Positions 8,119 to 16,448 are shown, numbered from the stretch's first letter. The stretch: 26,184 bases of DNA from DASROJ01 sp035646975 (GCA_035646975.1 DASROJ010000253.1:1-26184); one strand, 5' to 3'. The notes: a model not told the origin generated them from the letters alone. Numbers and translations are program-made.

Positions 8119-8687
8119 CCTTTCCGTCCACCTTCGATCTCGCGGCAGGACTCACCATCCTCGCGCTCGCCCTGTGGGGAGGGTTCAGGGGGATCGTTCG
8201 TCTCGTTCTCGGTTTCGCGGGCATCGCCCTCGGATGGGTGCTCGCGGTGCGCTACGGCGAGCAATTGGCCCTTCGGCTCGGCGCCGCGCGGCACGCCGCG
8301 GAGAGCGGTCCCGACATCCGCCGGTTCGTGGCGTTCGCCCTGATTTTCATCGTCGTGGCGTTGTGCGCGTCGGTGCTCGCCTGGCTCATCACCCGGGCGC
8401 TCGGAGCGGTGAAGCTTGGCGGCGCCAATCGCCTGGCCGGGGCCGGTGTGGGCGTCCTGCTCGCCATCGCACTGGTGTGCGCGGTGACGATTCCCGTGCT
8501 GGGTCTGTGGCCACCGGATGGCGGCTCGCTGATGAAAGGGTCGTTGCTCGCTCCGTACGCCGCCGCGGGCGGCCAGTATCTCGAGACGCTGGCACCGGAG
8601 CCCCTGCGCGCGCGGTTCCTCGACGGGGCGAGGCGCCTGCTCGAGATCAGCGTGCCGAAGCCAGCGCCCGCCCCCCGTCCACGCTGA
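8115..8687 (+). CDS. cvpA: CvpA-family membrane protein
   Basis: A 190-aa integral membrane protein. It has an N-terminal helix (FDLAAGLTILALALWGGFRG) with the family's short basic-glycine turn, then hydrophobic segments near residues 28-44, 73-93 and 107-130, and a C-terminal tail ending in a Pro-rich stretch. The pattern fits the CvpA family (colicin V production protein), whose molecular role is poorly known. The frame is open upstream, but that part overlaps the cupin gene. The GTG at 8115, overlapping the cupin stop as GTGA, gives the right family length. Its last 41 nt overlap the 3' end of the convergent SDR gene. Confidence 0.75.
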   Translation: MTFPSTFDLAAGLTILALALWGGFRGIVRLVLGFAGIALGWVLAVRYGEQLALRLGAARHAAESGPDIRRFVAFALIFIVVALCASVLAWLITRALGAVKLGGANRLAGAGVGVLLAIALVCAVTIPVLGLWPPDGGSLMKGSLLAPYAAAGGQYLETLAPEPLRARFLDGARRLLEISVPKPAPAPRPR

Positions 8688-9408
8688 ACGTGCCGCCGGT
8701 GATCCAGGCCGCGCGGTCCGTGGCGAGAAACAGCGCCAGCGAGGCGACGTCCTCCGGTCTGCCCACGCGGCCCAACGGGTGCGTCGTCTTGCCGCGTTCG
8801 AGAAACGCCGCGTAATCGTTTTCGTTCATGCCACCGGCGCGATGGAGGTTGGTGACCACCACGCCGGGATTCAGCGCGTTGACCCGGACCCCTTTCGGAG
8901 CCAGCTCCAGCGCGAGACAGCGGGTGAGCTGGTCAACGGCCGCCTTGCTCACGCAGTAGGCGAGGACTCCAGGGTAGGCGCGTGTGCCGGCCACGCTCGA
9001 CAGCATCAGGATGTTCCCTTTGCGTGCCGCCAGGTGAGGCGTCGCCAGACGCGTCAACGCGAAAACCGATCGGACATTGATGTCCATCGACCGATCCCAG
9101 GCCTCCAGCGAGGTGGTCTCGATGGTGCCGCTTTCGAGGATGCCGGCGCTGTTGACCAGGATGTCCAGGCCGCCGAAGGCCGCCGTGGTGGCCTCGACGA
9201 TCCGCTTGCGGTCTTCTTCCAGGGTGACGTCCGCCACTACCCGCCGAACGCGGCCCGAGCCCGCCGTGACGGTCTCCGCCAGCGCTGCTTCGTGGCGCCC
9301 GGCGATCATCACGCTGGCGCCTTCGGCGGCGAAGGCCAGCGCGATCGCCCGTCCAAGACCACTGCCACCGCCCGTGACCAGGGCCGACCTGTCCGAGAGT
9401 TCCCCCAT
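8647..9408 (-). CDS. short-chain dehydrogenase/reductase (classical SDR)
   Basis: A 253-aa NAD(P)-dependent oxidoreductase. The cofactor motif TGGGSGLG is at 12-19 and NSAG near 86-89. The catalytic tetrad is N111, S138, Y151 and K155 (YCVSK), and a PG-VxT segment precedes the substrate loop. The C-terminal DGG block is typical of FabG-like classical SDRs. The substrate is unknown. I chose the ATG at 9408, because GGGGGA lies 7 nt upstream and the N-terminus then reads MGELSDRSALVTGG. Upstream in-frame ATGs at 9414, 9423 and 9441 are possible; the 9441 start would abut the 28-nt repeat. The gene is convergent with the CvpA-like gene and overlaps it by 41 nt. Confidence 0.9.
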   Translation of the reverse strand: MGELSDRSALVTGGGSGLGRAIALAFAAEGASVMIAGRHEAALAETVTAGSGRVRRVVADVTLEEDRKRIVEATTAAFGGLDILVNSAGILESGTIETTSLEAWDRSMDINVRSVFALTRLATPHLAARKGNILMLSSVAGTRAYPGVLAYCVSKAAVDQLTRCLALELAPKGVRVNALNPGVVVTNLHRAGGMNENDYAAFLERGKTTHPLGRVGRPEDVASLALFLATDRAAWITGGTFSVDGGRALASAR

Positions 9409-9442
9409 CTCCATTTCCCCCATGAAGGCGCTGCGATCCATG

Positions 9443-9470
9443 AGAAAATGCCCCCGATGCGTGTGAAGGT
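9443..9470 (-). repeat. dispersed 25-28-nt repeat, copy 2 (left arm of inverted pair)
   Basis: Read on the minus strand, it is the same 28 nt as copy 3 at 9569-9596. The core is CACACGCATCGGGGGCATTT. It ends 34 nt before the preferred SDR start (9408). The two arms form a perfect 28-nt inverted repeat around a 98-nt spacer (9471-9568) in which I see no gene, promoter or RNA. Confidence 0.75.
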
Positions 9471-9568
9471 GAGCTCATAACCGGCTCATTTCAAACTGGA
9501 TACGGGCGCTCTTCAAAATCCCGACCCGGAATCCTCCATCCGATGCCCACTCAAGCACTTAACTCGGG

Positions 9569-9596
9569 ACCTTCACACGCATCGGGGGCATTTTCT
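9569..9596 (+). repeat. dispersed 25-28-nt repeat, copy 3 (right arm of inverted pair)
   Basis: A plus-strand copy between the SDR 5' end and the 3' end of the TMTC-like gene (9642). Unlike copies 1 and 2, no plus-strand gene follows it, which argues against a simple promoter role for every copy. It is followed by TATTCTAAC, whereas copy 1 is followed by TATCTTACG three bases further on. Confidence 0.75.
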
Positions 9597-9641
9597 TATT
9601 CTAACCCGGTGGCGCCGCCGATCAAGGATGCGGCAGCGCGC

Positions 9642-11714
9642 TCATCTCGGGGCGGTGGGTTCGACCTGGGAAGCTGGAGGAGGTGTCGCGTCCAGACCGC
9701 AGGCTTCCAGGAACCCGGGGGGGAACGCGTACCCGGCGCGCAGACCCGCGGCGGCCTGTTCGCGCGCCACCGCCTTGTCTCCCCGGGTCAGCGCGTCCAG
9801 CGCCAGGTTGTAGTGCGCCGGACCATGATCGGGATCGAGGGTGATGGCGCGTTTCATCTCGACGATGAACTCCTCGTGCCTGCCCTGGGCGAGGCGGCTC
9901 GCTCCCACCATGTAGTGCGCCTGAGCCAGATCATCCCGCAGCTCCGAAGAGCCGGGTGTCGCCTTGACGACGCGCTCGAGCATCTCGACGGCCTTCTCTT
10001 CCCGTTTCGTGCTCATCATGACGAGCGCCAGTCCGTGGATCGCCTCCCTGTTGCCGCCGAGCGACAGCTCGAGCGCCCTGTGAAACGCCTTTTCGGCCTC
10101 ATCGTGCTGGCCGGTCGTCTCCAGCGCGAGGCCCAGACCGCTCCAGGCCGCCGAGATCCCGTCGTCGCGGGCGATCACCTTGCGGTACTGCGCCACGGCG
10201 TCGTCCGGCCGGCCGAGTTGCGTGTAGCAACGGGCGAGGCTGACGCCCGAACCGGTCAGTCCCGGGGCGATGTCCAGGGCTCGCGTCAGCTCGACCACCG
10301 CCTCGTCGTACCGTCCCGCGCGCTGCAGGGTGAATCCGTAATTGCTGTGCGCCTTGGCGCTGCTGGGGCTGGTGGCCACGGCCGCCTTGAACAGGTGATC
10401 GTCGTCGGCCCAGTCGGCGGCCCGCGTGATGAATCGTGCTGCATAGCAGCCGATGATGAGGCACGTCAGCACGCCCGCCAGGGCGCGCCGCGCCGTGGTC
10501 TCGCGGGCCAGCCGGGTCAGGCCGGCCGCCAGCAGCAGGCAGTATCCGATCGACGGCAGGTAGAGGAGCCGCTCGCCGAAGATTGTCCCGATGGGAAACA
10601 GCAGGTTTGAAACCAGCAGGTAGGTGAGCGCAGCCCAGCAGAGCGCGAACATCACCACGGGAAACCGCTTCGCGGAAAAGAAGACGACGGCGAGGTAGAG
10701 CAGCGCGAAGACGATGGCGCCGATGTCGGCCGCACCCGGCCATCCCGCGGTCACGGGTATCTGGTTATAGGAGTAATCCGCCGAGAGGTTCAGCGGAAGC
10801 ACGAGCAGACCTGCTCCCATCACCGCGACCCGCAACCCGGTCAGCAGCCGTCCGAGGGGCTCGGCCACAGTGGTGGGGTTGTTGACGAAAGCGAGATAGG
10901 CGGTGGAGGCGTTGTCAGGAGGCGCCGTCTGATAGACATAGCCGAGGATTCCCCATCTCAGGATCAGCGCCATCGCCAGCACGAACACCTGGATGCCCGC
11001 CATGGTGGTGGCGGTGATCAGGTATTCCCGGTATTCCTTGCGCGTGCCGATGTGACGCCGCGCGTCGGCGCCGAGCACCGCGATGAGCACCAGCGGCGCC
11101 GCGAACACGCTTTCCTTGGACAGCGCGCCCATGAAGGTGAAGAGCGCCACGCCGAGCCCGCCGGCCAGGATCCAGACGCGGCGGTGCCGCGAGGCCGCGA
11201 GGCCCATCAGGCAGGCAAGCAGCAGAAAGAAGGTTGCCAGTAGATCGGCGCGACCCGCGATGGCCGCCACCGGCTCGGTGGCAATCGGGTGCACGGCGAA
11301 GATCAGCGCCGTGAGCAGCGCCAGCGTCGGACGGGCGAACAGCAGAAGTATCAGGAGGTAGACCAGCAGCGCGTTGGCGCCGTGAAGAACGATGTTGCCC
11401 GCGTGCATGGCCGCGGGATCCCGTCCGAGCGCCGGATGCTGCCCGAGCAGACGGGCATTGATCGCCAGGCTGACGATCGTGATGGGGCGGTAGAGCTCGT
11501 TGGGCGACGCTTCATCGGCGGCGCCCCAATAACGATAGGTGAACGCGCTTGACAGCGGCGCCTCGCCGCTGATCACCGGCATGTTGCCGCCGACCAGCAG
11601 GTGATCGTCGAAGACGAAACCGTGCGACATCGTACCGACGCTGACCAGCACGGCCGCCAGGAGGATGAGCGCGGCATGCAGGACGCTGGAGAGCGCGGAG
11701 AGTCGCGACGGCAT
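9642..11714 (-). CDS. TMTC-like GT-C membrane glycosyltransferase with C-terminal TPRs
   Basis: A 690-aa polytopic protein. The N-terminal two thirds hold about ten hydrophobic helices. After the first comes FVFDDHLL, with the acidic pair D36-D37 typical of GT-C active sites. Then follow YRPITI, a His-rich helix start (HAGNIVLHGANALLVYLL), FAVHPIATEPVAAIAGRADL and YLPSIGYC, the signature order of the TMTC/DUF1736 family. The C-terminal part (about 450-665) has five to six TPR units such as AHSNYGFTLQRAGRYDEA. Eukaryotic TMTCs O-mannosylate cadherins in the ER. Bacterial relatives are presumed lipid-linked-sugar transferases, with donor and acceptor unknown. The gene starts 17 nt after the cyclophilin stop and has no good Shine-Dalgarno, so coupling is likely. 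Confidence 0.8.
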   Translation of the reverse strand: MPSRLSALSSVLHAALILLAAVLVSVGTMSHGFVFDDHLLVGGNMPVISGEAPLSSAFTYRYWGAADEASPNELYRPITIVSLAINARLLGQHPALGRDPAAMHAGNIVLHGANALLVYLLILLLFARPTLALLTALIFAVHPIATEPVAAIAGRADLLATFFLLLACLMGLAASRHRRVWILAGGLGVALFTFMGALSKESVFAAPLVLIAVLGADARRHIGTRKEYREYLITATTMAGIQVFVLAMALILRWGILGYVYQTAPPDNASTAYLAFVNNPTTVAEPLGRLLTGLRVAVMGAGLLVLPLNLSADYSYNQIPVTAGWPGAADIGAIVFALLYLAVVFFSAKRFPVVMFALCWAALTYLLVSNLLFPIGTIFGERLLYLPSIGYCLLLAAGLTRLARETTARRALAGVLTCLIIGCYAARFITRAADWADDDHLFKAAVATSPSSAKAHSNYGFTLQRAGRYDEAVVELTRALDIAPGLTGSGVSLARCYTQLGRPDDAVAQYRKVIARDDGISAAWSGLGLALETTGQHDEAEKAFHRALELSLGGNREAIHGLALVMMSTKREEKAVEMLERVVKATPGSSELRDDLAQAHYMVGASRLAQGRHEEFIVEMKRAITLDPDHGPAHYNLALDALTRGDKAVAREQAAAGLRAGYAFPPGFLEACGLDATPPPASQVEPTAPR

Positions 11715-11731
11715 CGAGGAGGCCCCGGGCG

Positions 11732-12775
11732 TCAGCCCGCCTTCGGCGCCTCCGCCTTCCTGACCACGACGCTGCGAAGCACGATTGGCTTGAGCGGCCG
11801 ATAGTAGGGGATGTCGTACTGTCCCGTGGTCGGTATCGCTTCGATCGCCTGCAGCACGTCGTCGCCCTTGCGGAGCTGCCCGAAGATGGACAGGTTGCCG
11901 TCGTACTGCTCATGTGGCGAGAGCAGGATGACGAACTGCGAGCCGTTGTCCTGCTTCTGCCCCGGCAGGTGAACCGCCGAGAGGGTGCCGCGCCGGTGCT
12001 TCAGCTCGCGCGTGATCTCCGGCTCGAGGGTGTAGCCCGGAAACCCGGTGCCCGAGCCGGTTGGATCGCCGCCGCGCGCTTCGACTCCCTTGACGACCTG
12101 GTGAACGATCGTGTTGTCATAGAAACCCTGCGAGGCCAGGTCGTAGAAGTTCTGAACGTGCCTGGGCGCTTCCTTCGTCATCAGGTCGAACTCGAGATAA
12201 CCGAAGTCGGTCTCGATCATCGCGACGTAGGCCGCCGTGGGATCGAACCTGGGGATCACCTTCACCGTCACCGTGTCGGCCGTGACGCCGGCACCTTCCC
12301 ACGAGATGTTGTAGGTGTCGGCCTTCGAGACATCCGGTATCAAGGTGGAGATGTCCTGGATCATGCCGAAGAAGCCGCCGGCCGGGATGACCGCCGGTTG
12401 TTTCTTCGGGTCGAGGTCCGTCTTCGCCTTGGGCGTCAGCTTGCCGCGTGAAGGGCTGGCGACCTTGAGACCGCCGAGCAGATTGATGCCGGCGGCGTTC
12501 TCGTACGGCTGATCGCTGGTGTTGAAGATGGCCACGCGCACCATCAGCGGATCCCCCTCGTAGCTGAACGGACGCAGGACCTCGAGGGTGGCCTGGAGCA
12601 CGTGCGGTTTTTCCTCCGCCGAGCCGCCCGACGGTGGCGCCGCGGAAGCCCCGAAATCGAGGGCGTTCCGATGATCGAGAACGGCCGGAGCGACGAGCAG
12701 GGCAATCATGGAGGCAAGCACGATGGCGGCACGGCCGCCGGGCCGCCGACGATGGGCTGGTTGACTGGATCGCAT
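11732..12775 (-). CDS. membrane-anchored cyclophilin-type PPIase domain protein with altered active site
   Basis: A 347-aa protein with an N-terminal signal or anchor helix (about 15-31). A beta-rich domain at about 58-175 resembles an Ig-like or BsuPI-like fold. A cyclophilin domain covers about 184-340. The fold landmarks GGDPTGSGTGFPGY, NGSQF and IFGQL are intact. However, the FHR-II/V strand reads VHQVV (224-228), so the catalytic Arg (R55 of human CypA) is Q226. FMxQ reads VEAR, and the MA of the LSMA strand is AV. Prolyl isomerase activity may therefore be weak or lost, with peptide binding or scaffolding as an alternative. The ATG at 12775 has AAGGA 9 nt upstream. A start at 12832 would overlap comF and is rejected. 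Confidence 0.85.
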   Translation of the reverse strand: MRSSQPAHRRRPGGRAAIVLASMIALLVAPAVLDHRNALDFGASAAPPSGGSAEEKPHVLQATLEVLRPFSYEGDPLMVRVAIFNTSDQPYENAAGINLLGGLKVASPSRGKLTPKAKTDLDPKKQPAVIPAGGFFGMIQDISTLIPDVSKADTYNISWEGAGVTADTVTVKVIPRFDPTAAYVAMIETDFGYLEFDLMTKEAPRHVQNFYDLASQGFYDNTIVHQVVKGVEARGGDPTGSGTGFPGYTLEPEITRELKHRRGTLSAVHLPGQKQDNGSQFVILLSPHEQYDGNLSIFGQLRKGDDVLQAIEAIPTTGQYDIPYYRPLKPIVLRSVVVRKAEAPKAG

Positions 12776-12788
12776 GGTCAGGATTCCT

Positions 12789-13469
12789 TTACGTGTCGAT
12801 TCGTGAAAGCGTGCGCGCCGCAGCGGCCACATGCACCACGCCGGCGCCCGCGGCGCAGAGCACTCGGGCGCACTCGGAGACGGTTGCTCCCGTGGTCACG
12901 ACGTCATCCACCAGCAGGATCCTCATGCCCGCGAGTCCGGCCCCGCGCGACCTGAACGCTCCGTGCACGTTGGCCACTCGCTCGGCCCGTGTGCGTCCCC
13001 GCTGGGACGCGGTGGCCCTCTGCCGCGCCAGCGAGCGTGACGACAGCGGGCGATCGAGACGCCGGGCCACGTGGACGGCGATGAGCTCCGCCTGGTTGTA
13101 ACCGCGCCGCCAGCGCCGCATCCGATGCAACGGCACCGGCACCACGACGTCGATGCCGCCGGCAGCCGCCCGCAGGCGATCCGCAAGCCTGTCGCCCAAC
13201 GGTTCGGCCAGCCCCGGCAGGTCGGAGAACTTCAGACATCGGATGATCTGCCTCAAGCGTCCCTCGTACGGCCCAAGCGATGTGAACGACTCGAGGCCTG
13301 AAATCGAGACTGGATGAGGCGCCTGGGCGTTTCCAGCCGACTCATGCCAGCACGCGGCGCAGACGCCACCCAGATGGTCGCCCAGCGGTCCCGTGCAGGC
13401 AGGGCATTCCGCCGGCAGGACTGTCTCGACCAGGGCCCTGAGGGCGATTCCGAAAGACCGGTGGATCAT
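12789..13469 (-). CDS. comF: ComF-family phosphoribosyltransferase-like protein
   Basis: A 226-aa protein with an N-terminal zinc ribbon (C22-x2-C25 and C37-x2-C40), the segment YEGRLRQIIRCLKFSD, the PVPLH...RRGYNQAE block and the PRPP-binding loop ILLVDDVVTTGAT. These are the ComF/GntX hallmarks. ComF acts with ComFA in natural DNA uptake in Gram-positives, and in many bacteria its biochemical role remains unclear. No other competence gene is present in the window. I chose the ATG at 13469. A TTG at 13493 is possible but lacks a ribosome site. It follows gpmI by 40 nt and precedes the cyclophilin gene by 13 nt, so it is probably in the same transcript. Confidence 0.9.
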   Translation of the reverse strand: MIHRSFGIALRALVETVLPAECPACTGPLGDHLGGVCAACWHESAGNAQAPHPVSISGLESFTSLGPYEGRLRQIIRCLKFSDLPGLAEPLGDRLADRLRAAAGGIDVVVPVPLHRMRRWRRGYNQAELIAVHVARRLDRPLSSRSLARQRATASQRGRTRAERVANVHGAFRSRGAGLAGMRILLVDDVVTTGATVSECARVLCAAGAGVVHVAAAARTLSRIDT

Positions 13470-13509
13470 AGCGGCCTGAGCCCCTCTAATCAAACAGGCT
13501 GGAATCAGA

Positions 13510-15027
13510 TCAACCGAGCAGGCTCGCCCCGGTCATCTCCGCCGGTTGGCGAAGCCCGATCAGTGACAACATGGTTGGCGCGATGTCGGCCAGCGTCCCG
13601 CCCCGGCGGATGGGGCCGGCGCCGGCCGCCACCACGATCGCCGGAACGGGGTTCAGCGTGTGGGCCGTGTGGGGCCCGCCGGTGACCGGATCGATCATCT
13701 GTTCCGCGTTGCCATGGTCCGCGGTGACGACGAGGCTGCCGCCCATCGACAGTACTTCACCGGTAATCCTCCCGACGCACTCGTCCACGAACCGGCAGGC
13801 TCTCAGCGTGGCTTCGTACGAGCCGGTGTGCCCGACCATGTCGGCGTTGGCGAAGTTCAGGATCACGACGAGGTCCTTCGAGCCGCCGCGCAGCCGGGCC
13901 AGGAGCGCCTCGGTGACCGGGGCCGCGCTCATCTCGGGAGCCTTGTCGTAGGTGGCGACCTTCGGCGAGGGGATCATGATCCGCTCCTCGCCGGGAAACG
14001 CCTTTTCGTCGCCGCCATTGAAGAAGAAGGTGACATGCGCGTACTTCTCGGTCTCCGCGATGCGGAGCTGCCTGAGCCCCGCATCGGACAGAACCTGGCC
14101 CAGCACCTGGCGGGGGCTCGTCGGTGGGAATGCCACCGGCAGGGCGAAGGTCTCGTCGTACCGGGTCATGCAGACGAACCGGGACAGCGCGGGCGCGCTG
14201 CGCCGCGGGAACCGGTCGAAGCCGCTCTGCGTGAAGGCGCGGGTCAGCTGTCGTGCGCGATCGGCCCGGAAGTTGAAAAAGACGATCGCGTCGCCGTCTC
14301 GCACCATCGCGGCAGGATCGATCACCGTGGGCTTGACGAACTCATCCGACTCGCCGCGGTCATAGGCCTCCTCGAGCCCCGCGGCGGCCGTCCCGGCGCG
14401 ATGCCCCGCTGCCTCCGTCATGGCGTTGTACGCCATCTCGGTGCGTTCCCACCTGTTGTCACGGTCCATGGCGTAGTAACGGCCGATGAGCGTGGCGAAT
14501 GCGCCGGCCTTTTCCGCGCGGAAAAACCCCTCGAGGTCTTCGATGTATTTCATCGCGCAGCGCGGCGGTGTGTCGCGCCCGTCCAGAAACGCGTGCCACC
14601 AGACGCGGGGCACGCCAAGATCGCGGGCCATGCGCACCAGCGCCTTGCCATGCTCGACATGGCTGTGCACCCCTCCATCGCTGGTCAGCCCCATCAGGTG
14701 CAAAGAGCGGCCGTTGGCGGCGGCTGCGTGCATGGCCGCGCGAAGGACCTCGTTGGATACCAGATCACCGTCCTGCGCGGACTTCGTGATACGCAGGAGA
14801 TCCTGCAGCACCACGCGGCCGGCGCCCATGCACATGTGCCCGACCTCCGAGTTTCCCATCTGCCCTGCGGGCAGGCCGACGGCCAGACCGGAGGCTTCCA
14901 GCAGCGCGCTGGGGTAGCTGGCCGCAAGCGATTCCATGTTGGCGGCGCCGCAGTTGGCGATGGCGTTGCCTTTCTTCGACGCGCTGTACCCCCAGCCGTC
15001 GAGCGAGATCAGGACCATGGGCAGCAT
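13510..15027 (-). CDS. gpmI: 2,3-bisphosphoglycerate-independent phosphoglycerate mutase
   Basis: A 505-aa glycolytic/gluconeogenic enzyme that interconverts 3- and 2-phosphoglycerate through a phosphoserine. LISLDGWG carries the first metal Asp (D10), and QMGNSEVGH carries the catalytic Ser (S60). DGRDTPP, GRYYAMDRDNRWER, FFNFRADRARQ, NFANADMVGHTG and VTADHGNAEQM complete the phosphatase-like and transferase domains. All metal-binding positions I can place are intact, and the length is normal for the family. Three consecutive ATGs (15033, 15030, 15027) open the frame. GAGGA sits 6 nt before the third, so 15027 is preferred. It lies 47 nt after the LapA-LapB gene and 40 nt before comF. Confidence 0.97.
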   Translation of the reverse strand: MLPMVLISLDGWGYSASKKGNAIANCGAANMESLAASYPSALLEASGLAVGLPAGQMGNSEVGHMCMGAGRVVLQDLLRITKSAQDGDLVSNEVLRAAMHAAAANGRSLHLMGLTSDGGVHSHVEHGKALVRMARDLGVPRVWWHAFLDGRDTPPRCAMKYIEDLEGFFRAEKAGAFATLIGRYYAMDRDNRWERTEMAYNAMTEAAGHRAGTAAAGLEEAYDRGESDEFVKPTVIDPAAMVRDGDAIVFFNFRADRARQLTRAFTQSGFDRFPRRSAPALSRFVCMTRYDETFALPVAFPPTSPRQVLGQVLSDAGLRQLRIAETEKYAHVTFFFNGGDEKAFPGEERIMIPSPKVATYDKAPEMSAAPVTEALLARLRGGSKDLVVILNFANADMVGHTGSYEATLRACRFVDECVGRITGEVLSMGGSLVVTADHGNAEQMIDPVTGGPHTAHTLNPVPAIVVAAGAGPIRRGGTLADIAPTMLSLIGLRQPAEMTGASLLG

Positions 15028-15074
15028 CATCATTCCTCACGTCGCATCGGCTGACGATCGTCGATCCTCGCGGT

Positions 15075-16448
15075 TCACGCGGTGCTGCTGTAGACGGGCC
15101 CGGGGGAAAGTCCGAGGTCTTCCAGGGAGGGGTCCTCACCGAAATCGAGCGCGATCTGGTTCCACTCTCCGCAGATGGCGCACCGATCGGCCCAGGCCGC
15201 ATACCGCTCGTCGCAAACCTGGCATCGGTACTGGAGCTTCAGGTACTCGAGGTCCTTGATGACCTGGCGGTACTCGGCGGCGGATTCGCGGTACTCGCCG
15301 CGACGTTCAAGGGCGGCGCCGAGGTAGGCATGCAACGTGGGCGAAGTGGTGGCGCGGGACGACAGGGCGCTGAACTCGCGAAGTGCCGCGTCGATCATCT
15401 CGAGACGCATGTAGAGCTTCGCCAGGAAGAACCTCGGGAGGAAATCCTTGCGCGACCGGGCCACCGCCGCCTGGATCGCCTCGATGGCGCTTTCCGGGTC
15501 TTCCTCGGCGAGAAAGTGCTCCTCGATCGCGTTGAGAAAGACGGGCGACCCGGTCTGCTCGAACCCTGCCGCCCAGACCTGGACCGCTGGCTCGACCTGG
15601 CCCTGTCGTTTGAGAATCTCCCCGAGCTTCAGGTGCGCCGGCACGAACGCGGGGTCGGATCGCGTCAGTCTGCGCAGCGCGTTGAGGGCGTCCTTATCCT
15701 TTCCTTGATGCGCCGCGGCGCAGGCCATCTCATAGCGGATGCCGATGCTGTATCGCCGCTCGGCCTCGAGCTTGTAGGGGGTCTTCTCGATCTGGTCCTC
15801 GATGAGCGCCTGCACCTCCCACGCCCGCTCCCAGTCGTTCTCGCGAATCGCGTATTTGCGCAGGTTGCGATAGGCCGACAGCGCGCGGCGAGGGCGGAGC
15901 TGGATGATCCTGTTGAGCACGACCTTGGCCTTGGCGACCTGATCGAGCGCCTCGTAGTCCTTCACCAGCTCGTAGAGCGGCTCCATGTCGGTATCGCGAA
16001 GCCGGTGAGCGCGTTTGTGCATCTCGACCGCCTCGGGCAGACGCTTGAGACTTCGCAGCACCGAGCCTGCCTTGATCAGGGCCTGGAAGTGCTCCGGCTC
16101 GCGCGACAGAATCGACTGGAAGTGCTCCAGCGCTTTTTCCTCGCGTCCCTCCATCACCGCTTCCACACCGCGGGTGTACAGCTCGTCCACGGCGCGACCC
16201 GCCTTGCGCCCCTGCAGCAGACGCCACCGTTCGACCAGGTCGGCCGAGCCTCGCAGGAGGAACAGCAGCAGAAAGGTGAGAACGCCCGTCAGAAAGCTGG
16301 CGACCAGCACGGTCCAGAGGGGCACCATGCGGCCGGTGGCGATCTTGAAGGGTTGATCGAGCAGGGGTTGATTCTGGTTCACGAGAACGCCCAGGCAAGC
16401 CACCAGGGCGAGCGATACCAGGATGCCGAGGAAGGTACGGATTTGCAT
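15075..16448 (-). CDS. lapB: LapA-LapB fusion: two-TM LapA domain plus TPR/rubredoxin-like LapB
   Basis: A 457-aa protein. Residues 5-23 and 43-66 are hydrophobic helices joined by NQNQPLLDQPF, the layout of a LapA/DUF1049 domain. A basic linker leads into TPRs (about 88-395). The C-terminus has C409-x2-C412 and C423-x2-C426 in a rubredoxin-like zinc ribbon ending GEWNQI, as in E. coli LapB (YciM). In E. coli LapA and LapB are separate neighbouring inner-membrane proteins, and LapB with FtsH controls LpxC and so lipopolysaccharide amount. A similar role here is inferred, and implies an LPS-type outer membrane. In E. coli LapB the tether is a single helix; here the LapA pair replaces it. The start is ATG with a weak GGCAGG ribosome site. 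The 90-nt gap upstream holds a weak inverted repeat TCGGG/CCCGA. Confidence 0.87.
   Translation of the reverse strand: MQIRTFLGILVSLALVACLGVLVNQNQPLLDQPFKIATGRMVPLWTVLVASFLTGVLTFLLLFLLRGSADLVERWRLLQGRKAGRAVDELYTRGVEAVMEGREEKALEHFQSILSREPEHFQALIKAGSVLRSLKRLPEAVEMHKRAHRLRDTDMEPLYELVKDYEALDQVAKAKVVLNRIIQLRPRRALSAYRNLRKYAIRENDWERAWEVQALIEDQIEKTPYKLEAERRYSIGIRYEMACAAAHQGKDKDALNALRRLTRSDPAFVPAHLKLGEILKRQGQVEPAVQVWAAGFEQTGSPVFLNAIEEHFLAEEDPESAIEAIQAAVARSRKDFLPRFFLAKLYMRLEMIDAALREFSALSSRATTSPTLHAYLGAALERRGEYRESAAEYRQVIKDLEYLKLQYRCQVCDERYAAWADRCAICGEWNQIALDFGEDPSLEDLGLSPGPVYSSTA

Noticed and set aside
13660..15054. 464-codon plus-strand open frame opposite gpmI
   Set aside because: gpmI is complete with all catalytic residues, and the antisense frame has no recognisable feature.
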